This document shows positions 7,955 through 14,997 of a DNA stretch of 20,195 nt, in pieces. The notes beneath the pieces are model-generated. The model was not told the DNA's origin. It did no database searches and saw nothing but the letters and a program-made list of their open reading frames with translations. The DNA is from Candidatus Woesearchaeota archaeon (GTDB lineage Archaea > Nanobdellota > Nanobdellia > Woesearchaeales > JAUUYB01): NCBI GenBank assembly GCA_030590605.1, contig JAUUYB010000006.1, positions 1-20,195 on the forward strand, given 5' to 3'. Position 1 is the stretch's first letter; the number at the start of each line of letters is the position of its first letter. A program made the position numbers and the translations under genes.

Positions 7955-8200
7955 CTAAACTGTCTCTAAAGCGCTTGCGATGTTCCAGATCTGAGTCCTG
8001 GTGAACGGCTGTAAGTTAGCATCGCTCTGTATATCGTCAAGTTCATCAAGTGCTTTGTTGACCTTGATATTCACTTCGGTATCGTCCTTAAGGATCTCAA
8101 CAATGTTCAAGAGTTTTGTCCTTACGTTCTTAGGGACAGTCCTATCATCATTTAAATCGACGAGGGCTTCAATTATGTTTTTCAGATCTTGCGTTTCCAT
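7955..8200 (-). CDS. UPF0147 family protein
   Basis: An 81-residue, all-helical acidic protein that matches the archaeal UPF0147 family in length and sequence: NIIEALVDLNDDRTVPKNVR (about residues 8-27), ILKDDTEVNIKVNKALDELDDI (about 36-57) and the C-terminal NLQPFTRTQIWNIASALE. Function of the family is not known. It is the last gene of the tRNA-Pro/rpl37ae/rpoP operon, and its ATG lies inside the end of pfdB (32-nt overlap), which implies translational coupling to the chaperone subunit. Confidence 0.9.
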   Translation of the reverse strand: METQDLKNIIEALVDLNDDRTVPKNVRTKLLNIVEILKDDTEVNIKVNKALDELDDIQSDANLQPFTRTQIWNIASALETV

Positions 8201-8519
8201 TTTCCATCGAACCCATCACTTCGGTCTGGAGATTCTTGAACTTTTCCTTAATTGAGATCTCCTGCTTCTCCATTGTCTGGACCCGTAGGTCCAGGACCTC
8301 TTTTTTCTGCGTCAGTTCTTTAGTAAGGTCCTCTTTTGAAGAACTAACCATGATATTTCCCACGATCTTATAAGAATCAGTAGATTTAACAAGTTCTTTC
8401 AACGCTGATTCGACTTCGACGAGCTGTGCCTGGAACTGCTGCTTCTGCTGGTGAAGCATCTGCATATTCTGTTCTAACAGTTGGATATGCTTTAACTTAT
8501 CGTCTACTTTTTCGTTCAT
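8169..8519 (-). CDS. pfdB: Prefoldin subunit beta
   Basis: A 116-residue coiled-coil protein: an N-terminal helix (KLKHIQLLEQNMQMLHQQKQ), a short beta-hairpin region around DSYKIVGNIMVSSSKEDL (about residues 48-65), and a second helix (LTQKKEVLDLRVQTMEKQEI). This is the beta-class prefoldin layout. Archaeal prefoldin is an alpha2-beta4 jellyfish-shaped hexamer that holds unfolded proteins and passes them to the thermosome. The start ATGA overlaps the pcc1 stop. The last 15 residues are polar and likely flexible. Confidence 0.92.
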   Translation of the reverse strand: MNEKVDDKLKHIQLLEQNMQMLHQQKQQFQAQLVEVESALKELVKSTDSYKIVGNIMVSSSKEDLTKELTQKKEVLDLRVQTMEKQEISIKEKFKNLQTEVMGSMENGNARSEKHN

Positions 8520-8749
8520 CGTATCTTCTCCATCTCCTGATGGACTGATATCAATTTTGTAACAGAGTTGAATGCCGCTCTTAGTGCGGTAACGTCATCA
8601 GCTTCAATGTTTATTATGATGCTTCCCTTGCGGATCATGAGACTCATCTGTGACCTTTCGGATGAATGAGATCCAATCTCTCCTTGTAAAGTCTTTTCAA
8701 GCTCTGCAGGTTTATCGCAACTGATATCGATAGTGGTTGCGAATCTCAT
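8516..8749 (-). CDS. KEOPS complex subunit Pcc1
   Basis: A 77-residue protein that starts MRFATTIDISCDKPAEL, has the central MSLMIRKGSIIINIEADDV strand region and ends with LRAAFNSVTKLISVHQEMEKIR, matching the small Pcc1/CTAG family (LRAALNS-type helix). Pcc1 dimerises and links Kae1 modules in KEOPS, which makes t6A37 in tRNAs that read ANN codons. I start at 8749 because this ATG overlaps the rpoP stop (ATGA) and earlier residues in the open frame come from the other frame of rpoP. The -rpoP-pcc1-pfdB- order is a known archaeal arrangement. Confidence 0.85.
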   Translation of the reverse strand: MRFATTIDISCDKPAELEKTLQGEIGSHSSERSQMSLMIRKGSIIINIEADDVTALRAAFNSVTKLISVHQEMEKIR

Positions 8750-8877
8750 ATTGCCTTGACTTTCGTCACAGCTGCTCTCTGCTTGAATAGGATCTTGCTT
8801 CCGCAGTATGGACATCGAACACGCCTTCCGGTGAGCTCCACCTTCTTGTTGCACTCAAAGCACTTATATTTCACCAT
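8746..8877 (-). CDS. rpoP: DNA-directed RNA polymerase subunit P (Rpb12/Rpc10-like)
   Basis: A 43-residue zinc-ribbon protein starting MVKYKCFECNKKVEL and ending RAAVTKVKAI. The four zinc cysteines are Cys6/Cys9 and Cys22/Cys25 (CFEC and CPYC), followed by GSKILFKQR, which matches archaeal RpoP in length and sequence; the subunit supports polymerase assembly and open-complex formation. The start lies 14 nt inside the end of rpl37ae, and the stop overlaps the pcc1 start. Confidence 0.93.
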   Translation of the reverse strand: MVKYKCFECNKKVELTGRRVRCPYCGSKILFKQRAAVTKVKAI

Positions 8878-9193
8878 TTTCAACAGGTTCTTCTACTTTA
8901 GGTTCCAGTTCTTCTTCGCTGAGAAGGATATTTTTGTCGACCAACAGATCTTTTTCTCCGGTCTTTATAGCGAGTTTTCTCTTTTGAGGAGAATATGCTT
9001 TTCCAGTGAATTTGGCACCACATTTCCTGCACTGCCAGATACCTGCAGCGACTCTTTTGACTTTAACATATGCACAATAAGGACATTTATGCAGCTTCCG
9101 CTGCTCAGCCTCGATTTTCGCGACTTTGCCTTTGACGGTCTTCCCATACCTAGGGCCGAACCTTTTTGCTGATCCTAAGGTCTTTTTTGCCAT
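8864..9193 (-). CDS. Large ribosomal subunit protein eL43 (L37Ae)
   Basis: A 109-residue protein starting MAKKTLGSAKRFGPRYGKTV with a zinc ribbon: CPYC (Cys37/Cys40) and CRKC (Cys55/Cys58), then GAKFTGKAYSP. This is the archaeal/eukaryotic L37Ae (eL43) core, which binds 23S rRNA. The C-terminal 35 residues are an acidic tail (SEEELEPKVEEPVENGEI) longer than in many relatives. The chosen ATG 9193 has AAGGAG upstream and starts the conserved protein; the open frame further upstream is the tRNA-Pro gene read as protein. Only 23 nt separate the tRNA 3' end from this ATG. Confidence 0.95.
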   Translation of the reverse strand: MAKKTLGSAKRFGPRYGKTVKGKVAKIEAEQRKLHKCPYCAYVKVKRVAAGIWQCRKCGAKFTGKAYSPQKRKLAIKTGEKDLLVDKNILLSEEELEPKVEEPVENGEI

Positions 9194-9230
9194 TATATAT
9201 ATCTCCTTGAAATGGATGGGGCTACCCGGA

Positions 9231-9260
9231 CTTTCACCAGCATGCGCAAACATAACTGAG
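9231..9260 (-). other. tRNA-Pro intron 2, T-loop position 59/60 (30 nt)
   Basis: Complete bulge-helix-bulge: outer helix CCCGG/CCGGG (the T-stem); 4-bp central helix TTCA/TGAA; 3-nt bulges AAC and AGT cut as AA|C and AG|T; inner helix TCAG/CTGG (one T-G pair). Removal restores TTCAAAT, a textbook T-loop. Without removal no T-arm can form. Confidence 0.88.
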
Positions 9261-9281
9261 TTTGAACCGGGGTCGTTCGGT

Positions 9282-9298
9282 ATCTTGACGTGAATGTT
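9282..9298 (-). other. tRNA-Pro intron 1, canonical position 37/38 (17 nt)
   Basis: Bulge-helix-bulge: outer helix is the anticodon stem TTCGG/CCGAA; 4-bp central helix TTTG/CAAG (one T-G pair); bulges GGA and ATA cut as GG|A and AT|A. Removal gives the anticodon loop TTTGGGA. The inner helix is only two pairs (AC/GT), a relaxed but common form. Confidence 0.85.
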
Positions 9299-9365
9299 CC
9301 CAAACCGAAAAGGATGGTCCAAGCTACCCCATAGCCCCTTAATAGGGTTCACAGGAACTCATGTC

Positions 9366-9377
9366 CGTTTATAAAGC
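9366..9377 (-). promoter_or_regulatory. TATA box of the tRNA-Pro/ribosomal operon
   Basis: GCTTTATAAACG on the minus strand. TTTATAAA starts at 9375, so transcription should begin near 9345, about 7 nt before the tRNA 5' end. No other TATA box fits between the tRNA and rpl37ae. Confidence 0.65.
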
Positions 9378-9388
9378 TTTCGTTAGAC

Positions 9389-10504
9389 CTATTTTCGCAG
9401 GCTCTTATACAAAGAAATAGTCTCTTTGAGATTCTTGTCCCAAGAGAAAGTCTTTTTCGGATGGTCTTTTAACCCTTTCGTGGCGGCAGTAATTACAGCT
9501 TCAGCAATCTTATCCGGATCTCTTGGCGGAACAAGGGCGTACCTGCCGCTTACGACCTCTGGCAGGGAGGTTGTGTCGGATGCAATCACCGGTTGTCCTA
9601 ATGCACAGGATTCAGCAGCAGAGAACCCGAATCCTTCTGCAAGAGAAGGGACGACGACGCAATCACTGGCCAGGATATATGCAGGAAGATCTTTCCAGGG
9701 TACAGGATCATGCAGTATCACACCTTCCATGCCCTTGACCATCTTTTTTATCCTTAGATACCTCTCCTTGTAGTCCCGGTCTTTTGAGAGGATGAGAAGA
9801 AGGCGTGCATCTTTCACCTTTTTTTGTACTTTAGGGAACGCCTTGATAGCATAATCGATCCCCTTGCTCGCTCCAGGCCGTCCATATACAAGCACAGTGA
9901 AACTGTCCAGACCAAGGGTTTTCCTGATCTTTTTTGAGGCAGGCAGATGTCTCTTGCGATCGAAATGGTGGTAATCGATCCCATTATAGATGACAGATGC
10001 TTTTGGACGATTCTTGATCGCATCCAGCTGCTTTTTTGTGGACCCTGAGACACAGATATATCTATCGAAATCCGGGACATAGATGATGCGCTCGAGAATA
10101 TCGTGAATCGTCGCCGGGATTGGACCCATGTCGGTCAGCTTATTCCATTTCCCTATCCATACCTCATGGACAGTAAGCACGACAGGACGACCCCTTATTT
10201 TTCCTGCGAGCCATGCAGGAGGCGCAGCGTTGAATGTGGTAGTGTGGATGATATCCGCTCTTGACGCGAGCTCTAAGACTTTCGGGAGACAGAATAAAGT
10301 GAACAAGTAACGGTTCTCCATACAGTCAATACGATGTATACGGACCCTGTTCAACGTCTCTTTCTTCTTCGCTCCCTTTGGACGATGCGTGACGACAGTG
10401 ATATCATGGCCAGATCTTGCCAGGCCTTCACAGAGAGTCTTAAAGACGATCTCGACCCCTCCTATGTGAGGGTGGTAATTCTCAAGAACGAAAAGGATGT
10501 TCAT
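9389..10504 (-). CDS. Glycosyltransferase family 4 (GT-B fold)
   Basis: A 371-residue retaining-type glycosyltransferase. The N-terminal Rossmann half opens with MNILFVLENYHPHIGGVE, the usual GT4 start with the HIGGVE glycine loop; SVIYNGIDYHHF (about residue 173) leads into the second domain; VYGRPGASKGIDYAIKAF is the GxxxxxKG donor-binding segment; EGFGFSAAE (about 310-318) is the EX7E motif, followed by GQPVIAS and LPEVV. It likely adds a sugar to a lipid-linked glycan on the cytoplasmic face. It is the last gene of the aglB operon (ATGA overlap with DUF2304), so a role in building the N-glycan or a lipid-linked precursor is a reasonable inference; the sugar is unknown. Confidence 0.9.
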   Translation of the reverse strand: MNILFVLENYHPHIGGVEIVFKTLCEGLARSGHDITVVTHRPKGAKKKETLNRVRIHRIDCMENRYLFTLFCLPKVLELASRADIIHTTTFNAAPPAWLAGKIRGRPVVLTVHEVWIGKWNKLTDMGPIPATIHDILERIIYVPDFDRYICVSGSTKKQLDAIKNRPKASVIYNGIDYHHFDRKRHLPASKKIRKTLGLDSFTVLVYGRPGASKGIDYAIKAFPKVQKKVKDARLLLILSKDRDYKERYLRIKKMVKGMEGVILHDPVPWKDLPAYILASDCVVVPSLAEGFGFSAAESCALGQPVIASDTTSLPEVVSGRYALVPPRDPDKIAEAVITAATKGLKDHPKKTFSWDKNLKETISLYKSLRK

Positions 10505-10848
10505 TTTTCGCGGGATCTCTTGATAGCCATTGATCTTACCACGCTTTCCATCTTCTTCTGAGTCTTCCTCGACACACCATAGACATGGAAAAGCAGGCCA
10601 GTGATAACTATGAACCCTGTAATTATCAGGAAATCCATCGTCCTGCTCATGTTAAGGATATCTTTTGCGAGAAAATCGATCGATGTCGGAAAGAGCGTGA
10701 CTATGATGAAGAATATCCATATCGTAATCCAGAAGAATGATTCTTTTTCAGTAAATTCTTTACGTTTCTTGTGCATGAATGAGAAATAGATCATCATGAG
10801 TCCGAACAGGACCCCAAGGATCTGAATCCCTAATATTCCAGATATCAT
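10501..10848 (-). CDS. DUF2304 family membrane protein
   Basis: A 115-residue protein with three hydrophobic helices (about residues 3-22, 40-58 and 72-92) and a basic cytoplasmic tail (SRKTQKKMESVVRSMAIKRSREK). Size, topology and position directly after a dolichol-phosphate-type GT2 match DUF2304. Such proteins are often next to, and may anchor or help, soluble GT2 enzymes that lack their own membrane domain; that fits here because the neighbouring GT2 has none. I choose ATG 10848, which overlaps the GT2 stop as ATGA, over ATG 10863. Confidence 0.82.
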   Translation of the reverse strand: MISGILGIQILGVLFGLMMIYFSFMHKKRKEFTEKESFFWITIWIFFIIVTLFPTSIDFLAKDILNMSRTMDFLIITGFIVITGLLFHVYGVSRKTQKKMESVVRSMAIKRSREK

Positions 10849-11507
10849 CGTGTCAACCTCCACATTATCATGTTAAAGACGATCTTCACGCCATCCATTA
10901 CGGTCGTGCCCTTATAAGAATCATGATAGATCGTCGGAATAGGTATCTCAGTGTATTTCATCTTCCTCTTGCCTAGATTTGCTATCATCTCGGATTCCAT
11001 CGAGTAATCTGATGCTTCCCACCTGATCTTCTTGTATGCGTCAGCTGTAAAAGCGCGATAACCGCTTTGAGTGTCTCTTAACCGAATGCCGTACAGTATG
11101 GAAGTAACGATATTGATGAACAGGTTCCCGAGCCTTAGGATTCCAGGCATATTATCAAGCCCTTCACGATATCCGAAGACTATCTTGTTACCTTTCCTGA
11201 TCTGCTCTATGAATCGTGGGATATCAGCAGGGTCGTGCTGTCCGTCAGCATCAAGTACGACTATCACCTTGGCTTTCTTTTCAATCGCAAAATCGCAGCC
11301 TGTCTTGAGTGCGCCACCCTTACCCAGATTCACAGCATGTCTGATCACTTTCGCTCCACAACGAACAGCGAGTTCTCCGGTCCTATCACGAGATCCGTCA
11401 TCAACGACAATCACATTCTTGGATTGTTTCAATGCACACTGGATGACTTTCTCAATCCGTTTCCCTTCATTGTAGGCAGGTATGATCACCCAGGTTTCAT
11501 CAGGCAT
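10845..11507 (-). CDS. GT2 glycosyltransferase, dolichol-phosphate mannosyl/glucosyltransferase-like
   Basis: A 220-residue GT-A enzyme. Visible motifs: WVIIPAYNEGKRIEKVI at the start, VVDDGSRDRTGEL (nucleotide binding), HAVNLGKGGALKTG, the DXD metal motif in VVLDADGQHDP (about residues 82-92), FGYREG and DTQSGYRAF (acceptor loop). This is the dolichol-phosphate hexosyltransferase pattern, as in DPM1 or AglJ-like enzymes that load the first sugar on the archaeal lipid carrier. The family's optional membrane domain is absent. A TTTTTTATAC stretch 30 nt upstream of the ATG may give an extra leaderless promoter behind aglB. Confidence 0.9.
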   Translation of the reverse strand: MPDETWVIIPAYNEGKRIEKVIQCALKQSKNVIVVDDGSRDRTGELAVRCGAKVIRHAVNLGKGGALKTGCDFAIEKKAKVIVVLDADGQHDPADIPRFIEQIRKGNKIVFGYREGLDNMPGILRLGNLFINIVTSILYGIRLRDTQSGYRAFTADAYKKIRWEASDYSMESEMIANLGKRKMKYTEIPIPTIYHDSYKGTTVMDGVKIVFNMIMWRLTR

Positions 11508-11542
11508 AGAGCTAGAATCGTATATTGCGTATAAAAAATCTT

Positions 11543-14500
11543 CTATTCGATATCGAAAATCGGTTCAACTTGCGGCTCTGTAGAATCTTCTTCAGATATG
11601 TTCTCAACAGTCGGTTCTTCCTCAGGTTCTTCCGGGGCGTCTTCTGTAGATTCATCAACTGGATCTTCGACAACTTCTTCGGTTGGTGTCTCTTCAACTT
11701 TCCCGCCTTTTTGATCAAATACCTTGATTACATGGAATCCGAACTGTGTCTTTACAGGAACAGCTGAAATCTCTCCGACCTCAAGAGCAAATGCTGCTTC
11801 CTCAAACTCAGCCACCATAGAACCTTTTCCGAACCAGCCTAGTATCCCGCCAGTCTCGTTGCTAGGACCTATAGATCTTTCTTTCGCCAGTTCACCAAAA
11901 TCAGTCCCTTCTTCCAGGAGTCTAATGATCTCTTCGGCTTCCTCTTCTGTTTCCACCAGGATGTGAGCTGCATAGATCTCAAGAGGAGGGATAAGTGCGT
12001 CCATGATATTTGGATCCTGCGGTTCCCATTCCACCTTATAGACATAGATCTGATTGTTGGTCACAGATTGTTTGAAAGTATGGAGCTTGAAATGTTTGAG
12101 TCCATGTCCATTCAAGAAGAATAACCTGGTGAACATGCTCCCAGCAATCTCAGGTGTTGCAAGGATAGACTTGAACTGGCCGTTCCCGGTAGGGATGAGG
12201 ATTGCTGAATATGGGATATCTGGATTGATAGAGACAGTCTTTAGCACATCATCTTCAGGGTATACCAGCGTGTTCACACCTACTCTTCCCTGTTGGGTCG
12301 AAATCGTCGCATTCCGATTAGAAAAATCTACTTCAAGACCGTTATCACAAGTGATGCCCGCACCTTTACTGACGCAGTTAGATACTCCTGACGCATAGCT
12401 TGGCCATTCAGCTACCCATCTATCAGCTTTAGTGGTCCTTATCTCTGTGTACATGTTCTCTGCTTCTATCCTATCAGAGATTCCGAAATCGTCCATGAGG
12501 ACAGATATGCCTTCTTCTCTGTCAGAAATCTTACTGACTGTCTGCCATGTAAGTGCACGTTCGAAGTCCCAGCTGCCGAAATGGGCCCATACGCCGGACT
12601 TACCGACCATATCATCTGATATGATGTAGTATTGGTCAATCAGGTCTTCGCAATGGGTGTATTCCAGAGTCTCATCAGCGCCAGCATCTGAGAATCCTGC
12701 TTTGATCATAATCTTTTTTGCTTTTTCCCTGTCAGGTTCGCTCATGACATCGTCCATCAAGGCGATTGTCTCTACAGTACGAGGTTCTGAAGGATCATAT
12801 TTGTCAAGATTATTGAAATTCTTATTGAAGACCTTGAAGGCATCTTCCTGCCCGCAGTTAAGCATCCTCAAGATACCGATTGCCAGGTCCTCGTCATTTT
12901 CGAGAAGGCTCTTGCCTACCCAGTGAATACGGCGTCCCTGATTCGCGCCGTCAAATGTGACTCTCCTCTCAGATATCGAGAAGAACCAGTGCCCGAAATC
13001 CCACCAGGATGTGATGATGGCATCTTCAGATGCATCATGGATGCTTCGAAGGCTGTCATACCAGGCATCGTTCATGCTAGGCATCTCGCTCTTGGATATA
13101 TTATTCGCCACTACAATCGGCTGGTACATAAGGAGAGAGAGTAATCCTACGACAAGAATGACCTGGCTGATCTTCCTGTCCACTCCGAATTCCTTGTCCA
13201 TGACCCTTACGATAGTATTATAGACAATCCCGATAGTCACACCGAATGCGACTGCAAACGAGGGTACGAGAAGGATCGCGAACCGCGTTCCATTAGTAAA
13301 AGAGTAGAGAGTCGCTATGAACCAGATAAGAAGCAAAGCGGAATGCTCGATCCGCAATCCTTTCTTCTTCTTCCAGATGCTGTAGACATATTTAACGAGG
13401 AAAGGCACTGCAATAAGCAGCATGAGGGTCAGTATCTTGATCTCCTGCTTGAGCAGTGAAATCAGGATAATCCCATACCACAAGGCAGAAAGAGAAATAG
13501 AGGTCAACTGGAACATAGTTTCTTCTTCTCCTTTCTTACTCATGAAGAATGCTGCAGAAATACCAATCAATGCAATCAGGAAGAACAGCAGTCCCCCCAT
13601 CTGTGAAACGATGTTGGAAAGTGGGACCTCATTGAACTCAGCGACAGTCGTGAGGACATTTGGCCAGAGCGTGGTCACAGCCACTTCTTTAAGTGTGATA
13701 AATCCCAAGACGACCTTGAACCCTGCATTGAAGAATGTGGATAGGCCTCTTGTTATGCTCACGAAGATGAGTGAAGAGATGAACATGGTGATGAGAGTAG
13801 CAAAAGCAGTCTTCACTCGCTTCAACTTGAAATATTGCCCCAAACCTTTCCTGAAGATCTCATCCCGATTTACTGCGAGATGGTAGAACAGGACCACACC
13901 TAATGTCGCGATCAGGATGACAAGAACATGCCCCCAGCCTGCCCAGGACATTGCGTAAAGCCCGAACAGTGCACCTGTAAGACCGCTGTATATGAAAGTA
14001 TTCTTCATGTCTTTCGCTTTCATAGCCAAGACAAAGGTCCAAACGATAAATAAAGGGAATAGGATATTGTATGCATCTGTATCTGAAAACCCTGCAGGAG
14101 TCCTAGATAGGAGCGAACCATTCAGTGCGATGATGAGGCCTGAGAAAAGTCCGCTGATATTTCCGCCGAACTGTCTGCCCAGGAAGAAAGCAGGTATGAT
14201 AGAAAGTGCAATCAGGATGACAGGGACAAAGAATACTGCCCGCATGAGCGTGATATCCCTATCAAATACAGAGAGAATCTTATAGACTATGATGTTGAAT
14301 GTCGGGACGAATTTGAGGTCAGTCGTCCTCATATCCATCCTGCCGTTCCTTAAACTGAAGATATTCTTTCCATCATCGTTTTTCATGTCTCCGAATCCAG
14401 TGGAAGGATCTTCCAGGAAATTTCGGGATAGGCTGTACCATAAGTATGGGTCGATAGCAAGGAGGTATGTATGCCCGTTCTCATCTTGCAGCTTAGATCT

Positions 14501-14746
14501 GAAATAGTCAGCTGTCCCTTTGATCTGAGTTTGGATCGAATCGCCTTGCGTTGCATAAATCTGTTGGATCTCCTGTTCGATCAACGCCTGCTTGTTCGCA
14601 TCAGGAAGATTAGGATACTGTTGGTCAATCTGGGCTTTCACCTGATTGCCAAGATGTCTCTCTACGCTGTCACGGGCCCAGTCCTCTGTCGCAGGGAGAT
14701 CGACCGGGTACAGCCTAAAAAAAGATGAGAGGATTATAGGAATCAT
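11543..14746 (-). CDS. aglB: Oligosaccharyltransferase AglB/STT3 with C-terminal parvulin domain
   Basis: A protein of at least 1067 residues. Residues about 1-545 hold some dozen membrane helices; catalytic motifs include IDPYLWYSLSRN (97-108, first acidic motif), SDTDAY (221-226, second DxD), TVAE (367-370, the SVSE/TIXE loop) and WWDFG (581-585, sequon binding), so it should transfer a lipid-linked glycan to Asn outside the membrane. The exposed C-terminal domain continues to about 915. Residues about 923-1013 are a parvulin (PpiC) prolyl isomerase: AAHILVETEEEAEEI, GGILGWFGKGSMV, EFEEAAFAL, QFGFHVIKV. Residues 1015-1067 are an acidic Glu/Pro/Thr tail. The first ATG (14746) falls in the middle of helix 1; the frame stays coding for 27 more codons upstream, so the true start is probably non-ATG. 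First major gene of the glycosylation operon. Confidence 0.93.
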   Translation of the reverse strand: MIPIILSSFFRLYPVDLPATEDWARDSVERHLGNQVKAQIDQQYPNLPDANKQALIEQEIQQIYATQGDSIQTQIKGTADYFRSKLQDENGHTYLLAIDPYLWYSLSRNFLEDPSTGFGDMKNDDGKNIFSLRNGRMDMRTTDLKFVPTFNIIVYKILSVFDRDITLMRAVFFVPVILIALSIIPAFFLGRQFGGNISGLFSGLIIALNGSLLSRTPAGFSDTDAYNILFPLFIVWTFVLAMKAKDMKNTFIYSGLTGALFGLYAMSWAGWGHVLVILIATLGVVLFYHLAVNRDEIFRKGLGQYFKLKRVKTAFATLITMFISSLIFVSITRGLSTFFNAGFKVVLGFITLKEVAVTTLWPNVLTTVAEFNEVPLSNIVSQMGGLLFFLIALIGISAAFFMSKKGEEETMFQLTSISLSALWYGIILISLLKQEIKILTLMLLIAVPFLVKYVYSIWKKKKGLRIEHSALLLIWFIATLYSFTNGTRFAILLVPSFAVAFGVTIGIVYNTIVRVMDKEFGVDRKISQVILVVGLLSLLMYQPIVVANNISKSEMPSMNDAWYDSLRSIHDASEDAIITSWWDFGHWFFSISERRVTFDGANQGRRIHWVGKSLLENDEDLAIGILRMLNCGQEDAFKVFNKNFNNLDKYDPSEPRTVETIALMDDVMSEPDREKAKKIMIKAGFSDAGADETLEYTHCEDLIDQYYIISDDMVGKSGVWAHFGSWDFERALTWQTVSKISDREEGISVLMDDFGISDRIEAENMYTEIRTTKADRWVAEWPSYASGVSNCVSKGAGITCDNGLEVDFSNRNATISTQQGRVGVNTLVYPEDDVLKTVSINPDIPYSAILIPTGNGQFKSILATPEIAGSMFTRLFFLNGHGLKHFKLHTFKQSVTNNQIYVYKVEWEPQDPNIMDALIPPLEIYAAHILVETEEEAEEIIRLLEEGTDFGELAKERSIGPSNETGGILGWFGKGSMVAEFEEAAFALEVGEISAVPVKTQFGFHVIKVFDQKGGKVEETPTEEVVEDPVDESTEDAPEEPEEEPTVENISEEDSTEPQVEPIFDIE

Positions 14747-14965
14747 GATAAGGAAAATGATCCCGTAGCGCTTGAAAAAAGTCCCGACACTTTTCAGTTC
14801 TATTGAGACCTCTTCATCTGATTTGTTTTAAATATGTTTTTCGTGTTTGTGAGTGTGATGTGTCTCATGCTTATGAGATGTCTTGTCTTTCTACTTGAAA
14901 AAACCTGTAATCTTAGAGAAATCAATCGCAATTTCTTCGTCTTCGTTCTTTTTATCTTTGTCCAC
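14747..14965 (-). pseudogene. Upstream in-frame N-terminal extension of aglB, interrupted by TAG and TAA
   Basis: In the same frame as aglB, GTG 14965 opens a 24-residue ORF that includes DEEIAIDFSKITGFFK and ends at TAG (14893-14891). Twenty codons then encode a His-rich stretch (SHKHETHHTHKHEKH) up to TAA (14830-14828), and the frame then runs without a break through DEEVSIELKSVGTFFK into aglB helix 1 (KRYGIIFLIM). The two 16-residue motifs align with 6 identities and mostly conservative changes, which argues that the whole stretch was coding. TAG ends other genes here, so it is not a general sense codon. A decayed N-terminus, an upstream mini-gene, stop readthrough or sequencing errors are all possible. 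Confidence 0.55.
14827..14834 (-). promoter_or_regulatory. Second TATA-like box upstream of aglB
   Basis: TATTTAAA on the minus strand. By the roughly 30-nt rule seen for the neighbouring leaderless genes, transcription would start near 14803, at an in-frame ATA codon that would give the complete first membrane helix. The box overlaps the in-frame TAA. Confidence 0.35.
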
Positions 14966-14997
14966 TTTGAATCCCTATCGGAACAAATCAGAGACTT

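Larger units (their letters stand above)
9217..9338 (-). tRNA. tRNA-Pro(TGG) with two introns (37/38 and 59/60)
   Basis: Read on the minus strand, exons fold into a standard 75-nt tRNA. Acceptor GGGGCTA (9338-9332) pairs with TAGCCCC (9224-9218), discriminator A at 9217, CCA not encoded. D-arm is GGGT-AGCTTGGACCA-TCCT. Anticodon stem TTCGG/CCGAA with loop TTTGGGA after splicing: anticodon TGG followed by G37, as expected for proline. T-stem CCCGG/CCGGG with loop TTCAAAT after splicing. Two insertions break it: 17 nt after position 37 (9282-9298) and 30 nt after position 59 (9231-9260). It is the first element of the L37Ae-RpoP-Pcc1-prefoldin transcription unit. Confidence 0.93.

Noticed and set aside
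8750..8854. Longer Pcc1 with a start at 8854
   Set aside because: This segment is rpoP, which has all four zinc cysteines in another frame; the ATGA overlap at 8749 is the better start.
9194..9352. N-terminal extension of L37Ae to an earlier ATG at 9352
   Set aside because: The extra residues are the tRNA-Pro gene read as protein; the conserved protein starts at 9193 behind AAGGAG.
14828..14893. TAG read as pyrrolysine, or a general stop-codon reassignment, in aglB
   Set aside because: Other genes in the window end with TAG (spt5, secE, FKBP) and with TAA (rpsO, ftsZ), and the second interruption is TAA, so reassignment does not explain it.
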